Positions 45,845-54,664 of a stretch of 64,000 nucleotides of DNA are shown piece by piece (the stretch's first letter is position 1; every line of letters begins with the position of its first letter). The notes beneath the pieces are model-generated. The model saw nothing but the letters and a program-made list of their open reading frames with translations. It ran no database searches and was not told the DNA's origin. The DNA is from DATARH01 sp963746885 (GTDB lineage: Bacteria > Pseudomonadota > Alphaproteobacteria > ATCC43930 > CGMCC-115725). Location: contig CAVVDM010000009.1 in the NCBI GenBank assembly GCA_963746885.1, positions 62,001-126,000 of the forward strand, in the 5' to 3' direction. Both the position numbers and the translations under genes were made by a program.

Positions 45845-48649
45845 CTACTCCGCAGCGGCGCGGGCACGGGCGCGGCGAGGCCGGGCAGCGAGAACCGGGG
45901 CCGGGGGAGCAGCGACATTGCCCTTGGCCAGCACCGCCTCGAGGGCGGTGCGGATCTCGGCCAGCTTCTGCGGGTGCTCGACCTTATGGCCGAACAGGTT
46001 CTTGACGTAGAACACGTCGACGACCTTCTCGCCGTAGGTCGAAATCTTGGCGCTCGATACCTGCAGGTTGAGGCGGGTCAGTTCGCGCGTCACCTCCCAC
46101 AACAAGCCCGGACGGTCGCGGCCGTTGACCTCGACGACGGTATGCGAGCGGCTCGCCTGATTGTCGATCAGGACGCGCGGCGGCACCGTGAAGACGCTGG
46201 TGCGGCTCGCGATGGCGGGCGGGCGCTCCAGTTCGATATGCGGCTTCAATTTGCCGGTCAGCACGTTCTCGAACACGAAGGCGAGCTTGGCCAGCTTGTC
46301 CGGGCGGTCGAACGGGGTGCCGTCCTGGTCCTGCACCCATAGCGTGTCGAGCGCCATGCCGTTCGTCATCGTCATGATCTTGGCGTCGACGATGTTGGCG
46401 CCCGACACCGCGAGCGCCCCGGCGATGCGCGAGAAGAGGCCCGGGTGGTCGGCGGTGTAGAGGGTGATTTCGGTCACCGCACGGTCCGGATCGACGCGTT
46501 TCTCGACGGTCAAGGGCGCACCGCTCGCCTCCGCTTCGCGCATCAGCCGGGCGTGGCGGGCATGCGTCTCGGCGTCGAGCGAGAGCCAATAGAACGGGTA
46601 GCCGCGGCCGGTGAAGGCGGCAAATTCCTCCTCGCTGAAATCGGGCAGCAGCGCCCGCACCTTGGCCTGCGCCGCCGCGATGCGGGAATCGCGCGCCTCG
46701 ACCGTGAGCCCACCCGAGATCGTGTCGAGCGTGCTGTTGTAGAGTTCGCGCAGCAGTGCCGCCTTCCAGCCGTTCCACACCTTGGGCCCGACGGCGCGGA
46801 TGTCCGCGGTGGTCAGCACCAAGAGGAGTTTGAGGCGCTCGGGCGATTGTACCCGCTCGACGAAATTCTGGATCGTGTGCGGCTCGCTGATGTCGAGCTT
46901 GAAGGCGGTGCCGCTCATCAACAGGTGCCAGCGCACCAGCCAGGCGACGGTCTCGGTCTCCTCGGCCGACAGCCCGAGGCGCGGGCCGACCTTCAGCGCG
47001 ACCTTCTCGCCGAGGATCGAGTGGTCGCCGCCGCGGCCCTTGGCGATGTCGTGCAGCAGGGCGGCGAGATAGAGGGCGCGGCGCGAGGCGATCGTCGGCA
47101 TGATCTCGCTGCGACCGGAAATTCGTCCCTCAGCTCGCCCATCTCGATCTTGTGCAGGATGCCGATCGCGAACAGCGTGTGCTCGTCGACCGTGTAGACA
47201 TGGTACATGTCGTACTGCATCTGCGCGACGACGCGGCCGAAATCGGGAATGAAGCGGCCGAACACGCCGGCCTCGTTCATCCGTCGCAGGGCGGTTTCCG
47301 GGTCCTTCCTCGAGGTCAGGATTTCGAGGAACAGGCGGTTGGCCTCGGGGTCGTCGCGCAGCCGCGCGTCGATCAGGCGCAGCGATTGGGTGACCGCCCG
47401 CAAGGCCCGCGGATGGATGTCGAGCTCGTGCTCCTGTGCGACATGAAACAGGCGAATGCAGCCCGACCGGGTCCTTCTTGAAGAAATCCTCCGACGGGAT
47501 CGTCAGCCGCTGGCGGTCGAGCGCAAAGCCTTCGAGGGCGCGCCGTCCGCTGCCCCAGCGCAGCCATGACGGGCGCCGCCGCTTGGGCTGCTGATCGGCC
47601 TCGAGGATGGCGCAGAAGATGCGGGTCAGGTCGCCGACATCCTTGGCGACCAGGAAATAGTGCTTCATGAAGCGCTCGACGCCGCGCGCCCCGGCCCGGT
47701 CGGTGTAGCCCATGCGGGCGCCGATTTCGGTCTGCAGGTCGAAGGTCAGGCGTTCCTCGGCGCGCCCGGCGATGTAGTGCAGGTGGCAGCGCACGGTCCA
47801 CAGGAAGCTCTGGGCCCGCTCGAACCGCGCCGACTCTTCGGCCGACAGCACGCCCAATTCGACCAGCTTGGCGACGTCGTCGATGCGGTAGATGTATTTG
47901 CCGATCCAGTAGAGGGTGTGCAGGTCGCGCAGCCCGCCCTTGCCCTCCTTGATGTTGGGCTCAAGCTGATAGCGGCTGTCGCCGACCCGCTGATGGCGCG
48001 CGTCGCGTTCGGCGAGCTTGGCCTCGACGAACTGCGCCGCCGTGCCGCGCAGGATCTCCGCCTCGAAGCGCTGCTTCAGGTCGCTGTAGAGCGCCTGCTC
48101 GCCCCACACATAGCGCGCTTCGAGGAGCGCCGTGCGGATCGTCAGATCGGCCTTGGCGTAACGCATGCAGTCCGCCACCGAGCGGGTCGACTGGCCGACC
48201 TTGAGCCCGAGATCCCACAGCATGTAGAGCAGAAACTCGACGACCTGCTCGGTGTGCGGCGTCAGCTTGTAGGGCAGCAGAAATAACAGATCGATGTCGG
48301 AATAGGGCGCCATCTCGCCGCGGCCGTAGCCGCCCACCGCGACGATCGCCATCTTCTCGCCCTCGGTCGGGTTGGCGATCGGGTAGATCGTTCCGGAGAC
48401 GAAGTCGTACAGCACCCGGATCAGCTGATCGATCAGGAAGGATTGCTCCCTGACCGAGCGGACGGCGGTGCCGTCGGCCTCGAAGCGGCGGTAAATCTCG
48501 GCGCGGCCCTTTGCCAATGCCGCCCGCAGCGGCGGCAGCAGGACGGCGCGGTCGAGCGCCGGGGCCGGCGCGTCGGCAACCGCCTGCGCCAGCGCCTGGG
48601 CGAGCGCCCGCCGGTCGATGATGTCGCGTTGCCGCAGGATGTTGGGCAT
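45845..48649 (-). pseudogene. glnD: PII uridylyltransferase GlnD with two compensating frameshifts
   Basis: Starts at ATG 48649 (MPNILRQRDIIDRRALAQAL) behind GAGGGG. The nucleotidyltransferase core has VGGYGRGEMAPYSDIDLLFL. The HD domain has LAALLHDIAKGRGGDHSILG, and two ACT domains end the protein (ITLYTADHPGLFSRIAGALA and VEVNGRDRPGLLWEVTRELT). Near 47459 an extra C and near 47112 a missing base displace about 115 residues. In that stretch the other frame reads correctly (LRAVTQSLRLIDARLRDDP, FGRFIPDFGRVVAQMQYDMY). Nominal length is 934. GlnD senses glutamine and modifies PII, upstream of the GlnE encoded earlier in the window. Confidence 0.88.
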
Positions 48650-48666
48650 CGGCCCCTCGGCGGTGG

Positions 48667-49425
48667 TCACAGGTGGCGGCCGGCATCCACGCTGATGATC
48701 GAGCCGGTGGTATGCGTCAGATGGGTAACGCAGGAGAGCACCGCCAGCGCCACGTCCGCGGCTTCGATCGCGCGTTTGAGCGGCGTCGCCATCGCCGCCT
48801 TCGCCATCATCTCCTCGGTGCGGCCCGGGACGAAATCGGTGTGGACCATGCCGGGGGCGACGACGACGACGCGGATCTCGGGGCCGAGCACCCGCGCCAG
48901 CGCCATGCTCATCGTGTTGAGCGCGGCTTTCGAGGCACCGTAGATGATCGAACTGCCGGTGCCGCTTTGCCCCGCGCCCGAGGAAATGTTGACGATGACC
49001 CCGTCGCCGGACTCCTTCAGCAGCGGGACAAAAGCGCGGATCGTCGCAAACGGCCCGCGCACATTGGCGGTCAATACCTGGTCGATCAGATCGTCGTTTA
49101 GGGCTTCGAGGTCGTGGTGCGCCACCATCCGCGTGAACCCGGCCGAGTTGACCAGAACATCGGCGCGGCCGAACGCTTCGCGCACCGCGGCGGCGGCCTT
49201 GCGGATCTGCGCGGTGTCTTCGAGCGGCAGGTGCATCGCCAGATGGCCGCTGCCGGCGAGGCCGGCGACCACCGCGTTGGCGCGCTCGACCCCCTTGTTG
49301 TAGCCGACCACGACGCGCGCCCCGGCTTCGGCGAACAGCTTGGCGCTGGCGGCGCCGATGCCGCTGCTGGCGCCGGTGACAACCGCCACCTTGCCATGAA
49401 GGTCCTTGCCGATCTGTGTTGCCAT
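48667..49425 (-). CDS. Short-chain dehydrogenase/reductase
   Basis: 252 residues from ATG 49425. Features are VAVVTGASSGIGAASAKLFA, the second-strand end VVVGYNKG, VLVNSAGFTRM (NSAG), the catalytic NISSGAGQSGTG with IIYGASKAALN (Tyr-x3-Lys), and IISVDAGRHL. A classical 3-oxoacyl-reductase-like SDR. Substrate unknown. It ends 17 bases upstream of the glnD start and is probably co-transcribed with it. Confidence 0.85.
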   Translation of the reverse strand: MATQIGKDLHGKVAVVTGASSGIGAASAKLFAEAGARVVVGYNKGVERANAVVAGLAGSGHLAMHLPLEDTAQIRKAAAAVREAFGRADVLVNSAGFTRMVAHHDLEALNDDLIDQVLTANVRGPFATIRAFVPLLKESGDGVIVNISSGAGQSGTGSSIIYGASKAALNTMSMALARVLGPEIRVVVVAPGMVHTDFVPGRTEEMMAKAAMATPLKRAIEAADVALAVLSCVTHLTHTTGSIISVDAGRHL

Positions 49426-49478
49426 CCGCGTCTCCATCAGTTCGCGGCGGCGATGCTACGCGCGCAATCGGGGTATTG

Positions 49479-49844
49479 TCACCGCGTTCGCTCGCCGCCC
49501 GGTCCGGGGGTGCGGTGCAGCGGCGCGGCGCGGCGGGAAGCTGGCGCGTCCGCGCGCACCCGGAAGGCGCCGGCGACCGTCTCGGCCTGGGCGACGCGGC
49601 ACCAGCGCGCAACAAAGGCGCCGGCCAGCGTCGCGTCGCGGAAATAGACCGCGACCGCATCGTTGAGCACGCCGCGCAGCCCCGACGGCGTCATGGTCCA
49701 GCCATCGGCGCCGCAATTGTCGTCGAGCCACGCCGTGATCAGGTCAAGCCGGGCGCCCAGCCCCTCCGCCGGCACCGCGATGCGGACGCGCACCGGAAAG
49801 CGCCGCTCGGCCTCGCCGATCATCAGCCTGGAGCTGGCGGCCAT
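49479..49844 (-). CDS. Hypothetical protein
   Basis: 121 residues from ATG 49844 (a longer start at 49883 is possible). The conserved-looking core is RFPVRVRIAVPAEGLGARLD, ITAWLDDNCGADGWTMTPSG and AVAVYFRDATLAGAFVARWC, an alpha/beta mini-domain with a basic disordered tail. It looks like a widespread alphaproteobacterial hypothetical, but I cannot name a family. There is no signal peptide or membrane segment. Confidence 0.6.
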   Translation of the reverse strand: MAASSRLMIGEAERRFPVRVRIAVPAEGLGARLDLITAWLDDNCGADGWTMTPSGLRGVLNDAVAVYFRDATLAGAFVARWCRVAQAETVAGAFRVRADAPASRRAAPLHRTPGPGGERTR

Positions 49845-49917
49845 GCCTGTGTTCCCGATCCGTTCGAGAGGGACAGATGCCACGGGCCGAGGGCGCCTGT
49901 CCAGCCCTAGCCGGGCG

Positions 49918-50811
49918 CTACGACCCCGGCACGGTGCCCGGCGGCAGGCTGGCGCAATAGCGCGCGATCTCGCCGGGAGTGGTCAGCCACAATTCGTCCT
50001 TGTGCGCCATAATGTGCCTGAGCGCGCCGCGAAAGGCTCGTAGCCGGAACGGCTGGCCGACGATGAACGGGTGCAAGGCGACGCTGAACACCAGCGGGTA
50101 TTTGCGCGATTGCGCGAGCATCTCGTCGAACTGGTCCGTGACCATCTCGGCAAATTGCCGGCCGGTGTGGCGGCGAAAGACGACGGCGGGCGAGTCGTTG
50201 ACCTCGATCGGGTAGGGCACCGACAGGATCGGCCCGGCGCGCGTCTTCATCCACACCGGCTGGTCGTCGAGCGCCCAGTCCATGACATAGCGGTAGCCGG
50301 CCTCTTTCAGCAGATCCAGCGTCGCGCCGCTCTGCGCCAGATAGGGGCCGAGCCAGCCTTCGGGCTTGCGGCCCGAGAGCCGGGTCACCACCTCGGTGCA
50401 TTCGGCGATGAGGCGCGCCTCGTCCGCCTCCCACATTGTGTCCTGGCGCTCGGAATTGGTCCGGCCGTGGCCGACATATTCGTCGCCGCGGCCGTTGAGG
50501 CGCTCGACGATCTCCGGGCAATACTCCAGCACTGCCGAGTTGACGTTGTGCGCGCCGGGCAGGCCGAACTCGTCCAAGAGGTCGAGATAATACCACAGCC
50601 CGACCCGGTTGCCGTAATCGCGCCAAGCGTAGTTGCGCTGGTTCTGCTCGGAGGGCGCGCCGGTCGAGTCGCTGCCGAGGCCGGCGCGAAACGCGAAATG
50701 CTCGATGTTGTTGCAGAAGAAGACGGCGAGCCGCTTGCCTTCCGGCCAGTCGTAGACCGGCCGCTTGGGGAGCGGCACGTAATCGTAGCGGCCGTGCGCG
50801 GGAAGCTTCAT
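49918..50811 (-). CDS. Polysaccharide deacetylase (NodB-like) family protein
   Basis: 297 residues, no signal peptide. LAVFFCNNIEHFAF and SAVLEYCPEIVERLNGRG precede EYVGHGRTNSERQDTMW, LSGRKPEGWLGPYLAQSG and RYVMDWALDDQPVWM. FSVALHPFIVGQPFRLRAF follows, with the late histidine. The layout is that of cytosolic PuuE/allantoinase-like carbohydrate esterase 4 proteins. It may act on a small amide rather than a glycan. It starts a minus-strand set that runs toward the SDR and glnD. Confidence 0.8.
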   Translation of the reverse strand: MKLPAHGRYDYVPLPKRPVYDWPEGKRLAVFFCNNIEHFAFRAGLGSDSTGAPSEQNQRNYAWRDYGNRVGLWYYLDLLDEFGLPGAHNVNSAVLEYCPEIVERLNGRGDEYVGHGRTNSERQDTMWEADEARLIAECTEVVTRLSGRKPEGWLGPYLAQSGATLDLLKEAGYRYVMDWALDDQPVWMKTRAGPILSVPYPIEVNDSPAVVFRRHTGRQFAEMVTDQFDEMLAQSRKYPLVFSVALHPFIVGQPFRLRAFRGALRHIMAHKDELWLTTPGEIARYCASLPPGTVPGS

Positions 50812-50840
50812 TCGGTCATCCCCTCCATGCGGGCGCGCCC

Positions 50841-51335
50841 TCAGCCGGAGTCACCCGTGCCCGGCTTCCTCTCCCGCTGCACCGAGACCAGCATGTCGAT
50901 GTCGTGCCCGTTGGCGGCGAGCGGCATCACGACGACCTCGTAGCACCGCAGCCGGTGGTCGAGGACCAACTCCCGGATGTAATGCACCGGGGTTCCGGTG
51001 TCGCAGACCTCGGTCCAGGTGGTGCGGATGCGCTCGCGGTATTCCGGCTCGGGCAGGTCGTCGAGCGTCTTGCTGGTCATGTCGTAGCCGTCGCGGCTGA
51101 CCAGGTTCGAGCCGACGAGGCGGTATCGGAAATCCCACGGCCGACCATCGCCGGCGGCCGCGTTGCGCACCTCGATCAGCACGACGTCGCCCAGCACGTA
51201 GCGGAAATCCAGCGGATCGATGGCGGCGCGAGCCGGATATTTCGCGGCGCCGCGCTTTGCCCGCCAATACTCGACAAAGCGGCGGATTTGCGGGTCGATG
51301 ATGCGATCGTCGGGATCCGCCTCGGAATCGCCCAT
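50841..51335 (-). CDS. PAS-domain protein (PAS_5 type)
   Basis: 164 residues from ATG 51335. Key segments are IRRFVEYWRAKRGAAKYPAR, IDPLDFRYVLGDVVLIEV, WDFRYRLVGSNLVSRDGYDM and YRERIRTTWTEVCDTGTPVH. These are the signature of the alphaproteobacterial single-domain PAS family PF07310. No output domain is attached. It lies between the crotonase and the deacetylase on the same strand, 18 and 30 bases apart. Ligand unknown. Confidence 0.8.
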   Translation of the reverse strand: MGDSEADPDDRIIDPQIRRFVEYWRAKRGAAKYPARAAIDPLDFRYVLGDVVLIEVRNAAAGDGRPWDFRYRLVGSNLVSRDGYDMTSKTLDDLPEPEYRERIRTTWTEVCDTGTPVHYIRELVLDHRLRCYEVVVMPLAANGHDIDMLVSVQRERKPGTGDSG

Positions 51336-51352
51336 CGAGCCGCTCCCGCCCG

Positions 51353-52153
51353 CTACCGCCCCTTGAACACCGGGCGGCGCTTTTCCATGAAGGCGGTGCG
51401 GCCCTCGGCATAGTCCGCGCTGGCGAAGCACTCGGCGACGACGCGCCGGCACAGTTCCATGTCGCGGTGCGACTCGTCCTTCAGCGCCTCGCGCACGATC
51501 TGCTTGGCGGCGCGCACCGTCAACGGCGCGTTGCCGGCGATCGTGTCGCAATAGTTTTTGACGTAGCCTTCCAGTTCGTCGCCCGGCACCAGCCGGTTGA
51601 TGAGGCCCATCTGGAGCGCCTCCTCGGCGGTGAACTGGCGCGCCGTATAGAAGATCTCGCGGGCATAGGCCGGGCCGACAATGTCGATCAGCTTCTTGAT
51701 GCCGTCATAGGCGTAGCCGAGGCCGAGCTTTGCCGCCGGGATGCCGAAGCGCGAGCCCTCGGCCGCGATGCGGATGTCGCAGGCGAGCGCGGTCGCCAGC
51801 CCGCCGCCGATGCAGTAGCCGCGGATCATCGCGATGGTCGGCTTCAGCGTGTCGTTCAGCCGGACGCGGGCCTGCTCCGAGATCTTGGCATAGGCGGCGG
51901 CGGCCTCCTCGGTGTTGCGCTTTTCCTTGAACTCGGAAATGTCGGCGCCCGACACGAATGCCTTGCCGCCGGCGCCGGAGAGGACGATGACGCGGATCGC
52001 ATCATCCCGCTCGAAATCCTCCATGATCTGCGCCACCGCCTGCCACATTTCGAGCGAGACGGCGTTGTGGCGCGCGGGGTTGTTGAAGATGATGCGGCCG
52101 ATCGCGCCATCCTTCTCGGCAAGCATCTTGCTGGTCATGGGCTGGTCGAGCAT
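51353..52153 (-). CDS. Crotonase (enoyl-CoA hydratase) family protein
   Basis: 266 residues. Oxyanion-hole segments are AFVSGADISEF and GYCIGGGLATALACDIRIAA. The position that normally carries a catalytic glutamate reads GIPAAKLGLGY instead of PE..LG, so water addition as in true hydratases is doubtful. Another crotonase reaction is more likely (inference). It lies 30 bases downstream of a class III CoA-transferase on the same strand, consistent with joint acyl-CoA metabolism. An alternative ATG is at 52138. Confidence 0.85.
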   Translation of the reverse strand: MLDQPMTSKMLAEKDGAIGRIIFNNPARHNAVSLEMWQAVAQIMEDFERDDAIRVIVLSGAGGKAFVSGADISEFKEKRNTEEAAAAYAKISEQARVRLNDTLKPTIAMIRGYCIGGGLATALACDIRIAAEGSRFGIPAAKLGLGYAYDGIKKLIDIVGPAYAREIFYTARQFTAEEALQMGLINRLVPGDELEGYVKNYCDTIAGNAPLTVRAAKQIVREALKDESHRDMELCRRVVAECFASADYAEGRTAFMEKRRPVFKGR

Positions 52154-52182
52154 GGGGTGCGGTTCCTTGCTGGGACGGGGCG

Positions 52183-53373
52183 TCAGACGACGTCGCGGGC
52201 GTGCAGGTCGGCGATCGCGGCGTCGTTGTAGCCGAGTTCGCGCAACACCTCGTCGCTGTGCTGGCCGAGATCGGGGGTGGCGATGCGCATCCGCGCCGGC
52301 TCCGGCGTGCGGGTCATGTTGATCGCCTGGCCGACGACCTGCAATTCGCCGAGCCGCGGGTGATCCATCGGCCGCGCCATCTCGAGATGCTGCACCTGCG
52401 GGTCGGCAAAGGTCTGGTCGATCGTGTAGAGCGGGCCGCACGGCACGCCGACCTCGTTCATCAGCTCGACCCAATAGGCGCTCGGGCGCTTTTTGGTGAT
52501 CTCGGCGATCTTCTCGTTGAGCACCTTGCGGTTTTTCGAGCGCTGCGGGCCGGTCGCGTAATCGGGATCGTTGAGCAGTTGCGGCGCGTCGGCGGCCTCG
52601 CAGAAGCGGCGGAACATCAAATCGCCCGAGGCGGCGATGTTGATCTGGCCGTCCGCGGTCGGGAACAGGCCGGTAGGGATGCCGGTCGGGTGGTCGTTGC
52701 CGGCCTGCTTGGCGACCTCGCCGGCCTGCAGCCAGCGCGACGCCTGGAAATCGAGCATGAAGATCTGTGCTTCGAGCAGCGAGGTATGGACCCATTGCCC
52801 CTCGCCCGACTGCTCGCGCTCCAAGAGCGCCATCAGGATCGCCTGGGCCAAGAGGATGCCGGCGCACAGATCGTCGATCGGGATGCCGACCCGCACCGGT
52901 CCCTGGCCCGGCAGGCCGGTAATCGACATCAGCCCGCCCATGCCCTGGGCGATCTGGTCGACGCCGGGGCGCTTGGCATAGGGCCCGGTCTGGCCGAACC
53001 CCGAGATCGAGCCGTAGACGATGCGCGGGTTGACCTTCTTGACCGACTCGTAATCGACACCGAGCCGGTGCTTCACGGTCGAGCGAAAATTCTCGACGAT
53101 GACGTCGGCCTTCTCGGCGAGTTTCATAAAGATCTTAAGCCCGTCCTCGGTCTTCAAATTGAGGGCGAGGCTGCGCTTGTTGCGGTGCAGGTTCTGGAAG
53201 TCGAAGCCTTCACGGCGGGAGCCCGTCACGTCGCGGCCGTCATCGGCGGGCGGTTCGATCTTGATGACCTTGGCGCCCCAATCGGCGAGCTGACGCACTG
53301 CGGTCGGGCCGGCGCGGGCATGCGTCAGATCGAGCACGGTAAAGCGGGACAGCGGCAGGGATCCGATGCTCAC
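52183..53373 (-). CDS. CaiB/BaiF family CoA-transferase
   Basis: 396 residues and intact. Features are FTVLDLTHARAGPTAVRQLA, KVIKIEPPADDGRDVTGSRR, FQNLHRNKRSLALNLK, YGSISGFGQTGPYAKRPGVD and VGIPIDDLCAGILLAQAI with the catalytic aspartate. A full-length formyl-CoA-transferase-like enzyme. It heads the operon with the crotonase and PAS genes. It is the second such enzyme in the window and shares only the family pattern with the one at 41.5 kb. Confidence 0.9.
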   Translation of the reverse strand: MSIGSLPLSRFTVLDLTHARAGPTAVRQLADWGAKVIKIEPPADDGRDVTGSRREGFDFQNLHRNKRSLALNLKTEDGLKIFMKLAEKADVIVENFRSTVKHRLGVDYESVKKVNPRIVYGSISGFGQTGPYAKRPGVDQIAQGMGGLMSITGLPGQGPVRVGIPIDDLCAGILLAQAILMALLEREQSGEGQWVHTSLLEAQIFMLDFQASRWLQAGEVAKQAGNDHPTGIPTGLFPTADGQINIAASGDLMFRRFCEAADAPQLLNDPDYATGPQRSKNRKVLNEKIAEITKKRPSAYWVELMNEVGVPCGPLYTIDQTFADPQVQHLEMARPMDHPRLGELQVVGQAINMTRTPEPARMRIATPDLGQHSDEVLRELGYNDAAIADLHARDVV

Positions 53374-53461
53374 GATGCCAATTCCTTCTCGTTTAGCGTT
53401 CGCCAGGAGGGCTGCGGCAACTTTCGTCTTTGCCGTGCGGCGGCGTCAAGAATCGCTCGCG

Positions 53462-54244
53462 TCATTTGCGCAGAAACGCCGCGACCTGCTCGGCGAAATG
53501 CTCCGGCTGCTCCAGTTCGGGGTGGTGGCCGGCCTCGTCGATCAATTCGAACCGCGCCCCAGGGATCAGCCGGCTGTAGGCGCGGCCATATTCCGGGGTG
53601 ACGACCCGGTCGCTGGCGCCCCACAGCATCAGGGTCGGCACCCGGATCCGCCCGAGCCACTGCTTCAATTGCGGGTTGTAGAGGCAGGGGTGCCAGGCAT
53701 AGAGGCACAGCGCCTCGCGGTTGCGCGCGTGGACGATCAGCTCGTCGTCACTCATCATGTCGTAATCGGGCGCCTTCGCGAGGTCGTGCCAGCGGGCGCG
53801 GCGCAATTCGGCCGGGTTGACGTTGAACACGTCGAGGATATCGCGGCTCTCGCGATCACCGAGTTTGATGCCGAGCGGATCGACGAGGACGAGCTTGGCG
53901 AGCTTATGGCTGCAGGCCACGGCGACTTCCGCGGCGAGCCAGCCGCCGAACGACAGGCCGACCAGCGTCACCTTTTCGTAAGGCAGTTCGTCCAGCACCG
54001 CGAGATAAAACCGGACAAGATCGTAGATCGTGTCGAAATCGGTCGGCCGCTTGGTGTTGCCGAAGCCGGGCGCGGAGGGCGCGATGACCTCGGCGTGGCG
54101 GCCGAGCAGGTCGAGAAACCGCGCGCCGGGCGCCACCGTGTCCATGCCGTGCATCAGCAGCACCGGCGTGCCGCCAGCGCCACTCGCGCCGCGCCGCAAC
54201 ACCTCGACCTCGATCCCGTTGATCACCATCCGCTCACTCGCCAT
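53462..54244 (-). CDS. Alpha/beta hydrolase
   Basis: 260 residues from ATG 54244 (MASERMVINGIEVEVLRRG). PVLLMHGMDTVAPGARFLD gives the oxyanion hole. VTLVGLSFGGWLAAEVAVA is the nucleophile elbow (GLSFG), PTLMLWGASDRVVTPEYG has the aspartate and IDEAGHHPELEQPE the histidine, so the triad is complete. It is typical of meta-cleavage-product hydrolases, esterases and haloperoxidase-like proteins. It lies 88 bases upstream of the CoA-transferase on the same strand. Confidence 0.88.
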   Translation of the reverse strand: MASERMVINGIEVEVLRRGASGAGGTPVLLMHGMDTVAPGARFLDLLGRHAEVIAPSAPGFGNTKRPTDFDTIYDLVRFYLAVLDELPYEKVTLVGLSFGGWLAAEVAVACSHKLAKLVLVDPLGIKLGDRESRDILDVFNVNPAELRRARWHDLAKAPDYDMMSDDELIVHARNREALCLYAWHPCLYNPQLKQWLGRIRVPTLMLWGASDRVVTPEYGRAYSRLIPGARFELIDEAGHHPELEQPEHFAEQVAAFLRK

Positions 54245-54440
54245 GGCGCAAATCCCGCCTGCCCGTTGCCGCACCGATCGCGGCATCATGGCACGAAGCC
54301 GCCGCGCTGCGATATGCGCCGATGGCCGTGGTTGCGCCTCCCAATTCGCGCTGCGGCGCATCGTCACGGGCGTCGCGCGCATCGCGCAAATGCCAATATC
54401 CGCGCGGATTTGCCGGGATCCGCCGCGGGGTTGCAAGACC

Positions 54441-54469
54441 GCTTGTCGGCGGGCCGGTGCGGCCATACA
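54441..54469 (+). promoter_or_regulatory. Predicted promoter of the 54.5-kb small transcript
   Basis: TTGTCG (54441-54446) and TACATT (54464-54469) are 17 bases apart. A start near 54476 would give a leader of about 30 bases before the small ORF. Confidence 0.45.
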
Positions 54470-54506
54470 TTAGCGGCCTCGCAGTAACAACTGAAAGGAG
54501 GTGATC

Positions 54507-54578
54507 CTGTGTCTAACCACCTACCGCGGACTACCGCTGCCGTGACCAGGATCCCTGCAATCGTGGAGATCCGCGCCT
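54507..54578 (+). CDS. Small ORF (23 codons) with extended Shine-Dalgarno
   Basis: A GTG-started ORF translating to MSNHLPRTTAAVTRIPAIV then EIRA. Directly before it, AAGGAGGTGATCC (54493-54505) is complementary to the extreme 3' end of 16S rRNA over about a dozen bases. GGAGG ends seven bases before the GTG. A promoter-like sequence lies upstream, and a GC-rich imperfect hairpin region and then a terminator downstream, so the unit would be about 180 bases. Either a small protein or an RNA that binds ribosomes is possible. The peptide is basic-neutral with no membrane segment. I do not recognise it. Confidence 0.5.
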
Positions 54579-54623
54579 GAGCTTTCAGGTGCCGGCGCGG
54601 CTGTGAAGGCCGCCGGTTTTCGG

Positions 54624-54656
54624 GAAAGGCCGTCCCTCGGGGCGGCCTTTCTATTT
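54624..54656 (+). terminator. Rho-independent terminator
   Basis: AAAGGCCG..CGGCCTTT forms an eight-base-pair perfect stem extended by G-C and G-T pairs, with a tiny loop, followed by CTATTTT. It ends the small transcript, nine bases before the 3' end of the convergent nitroreductase gene. Confidence 0.75.
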
Positions 54657-54664
54657 TGCGGCTG

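Noticed and set aside
45845..49660. A 1271-residue protein extending GlnD upstream
   Set aside because: The extra N-terminus lies across an independent SDR gene in another frame. GlnD has a good start at 48649.
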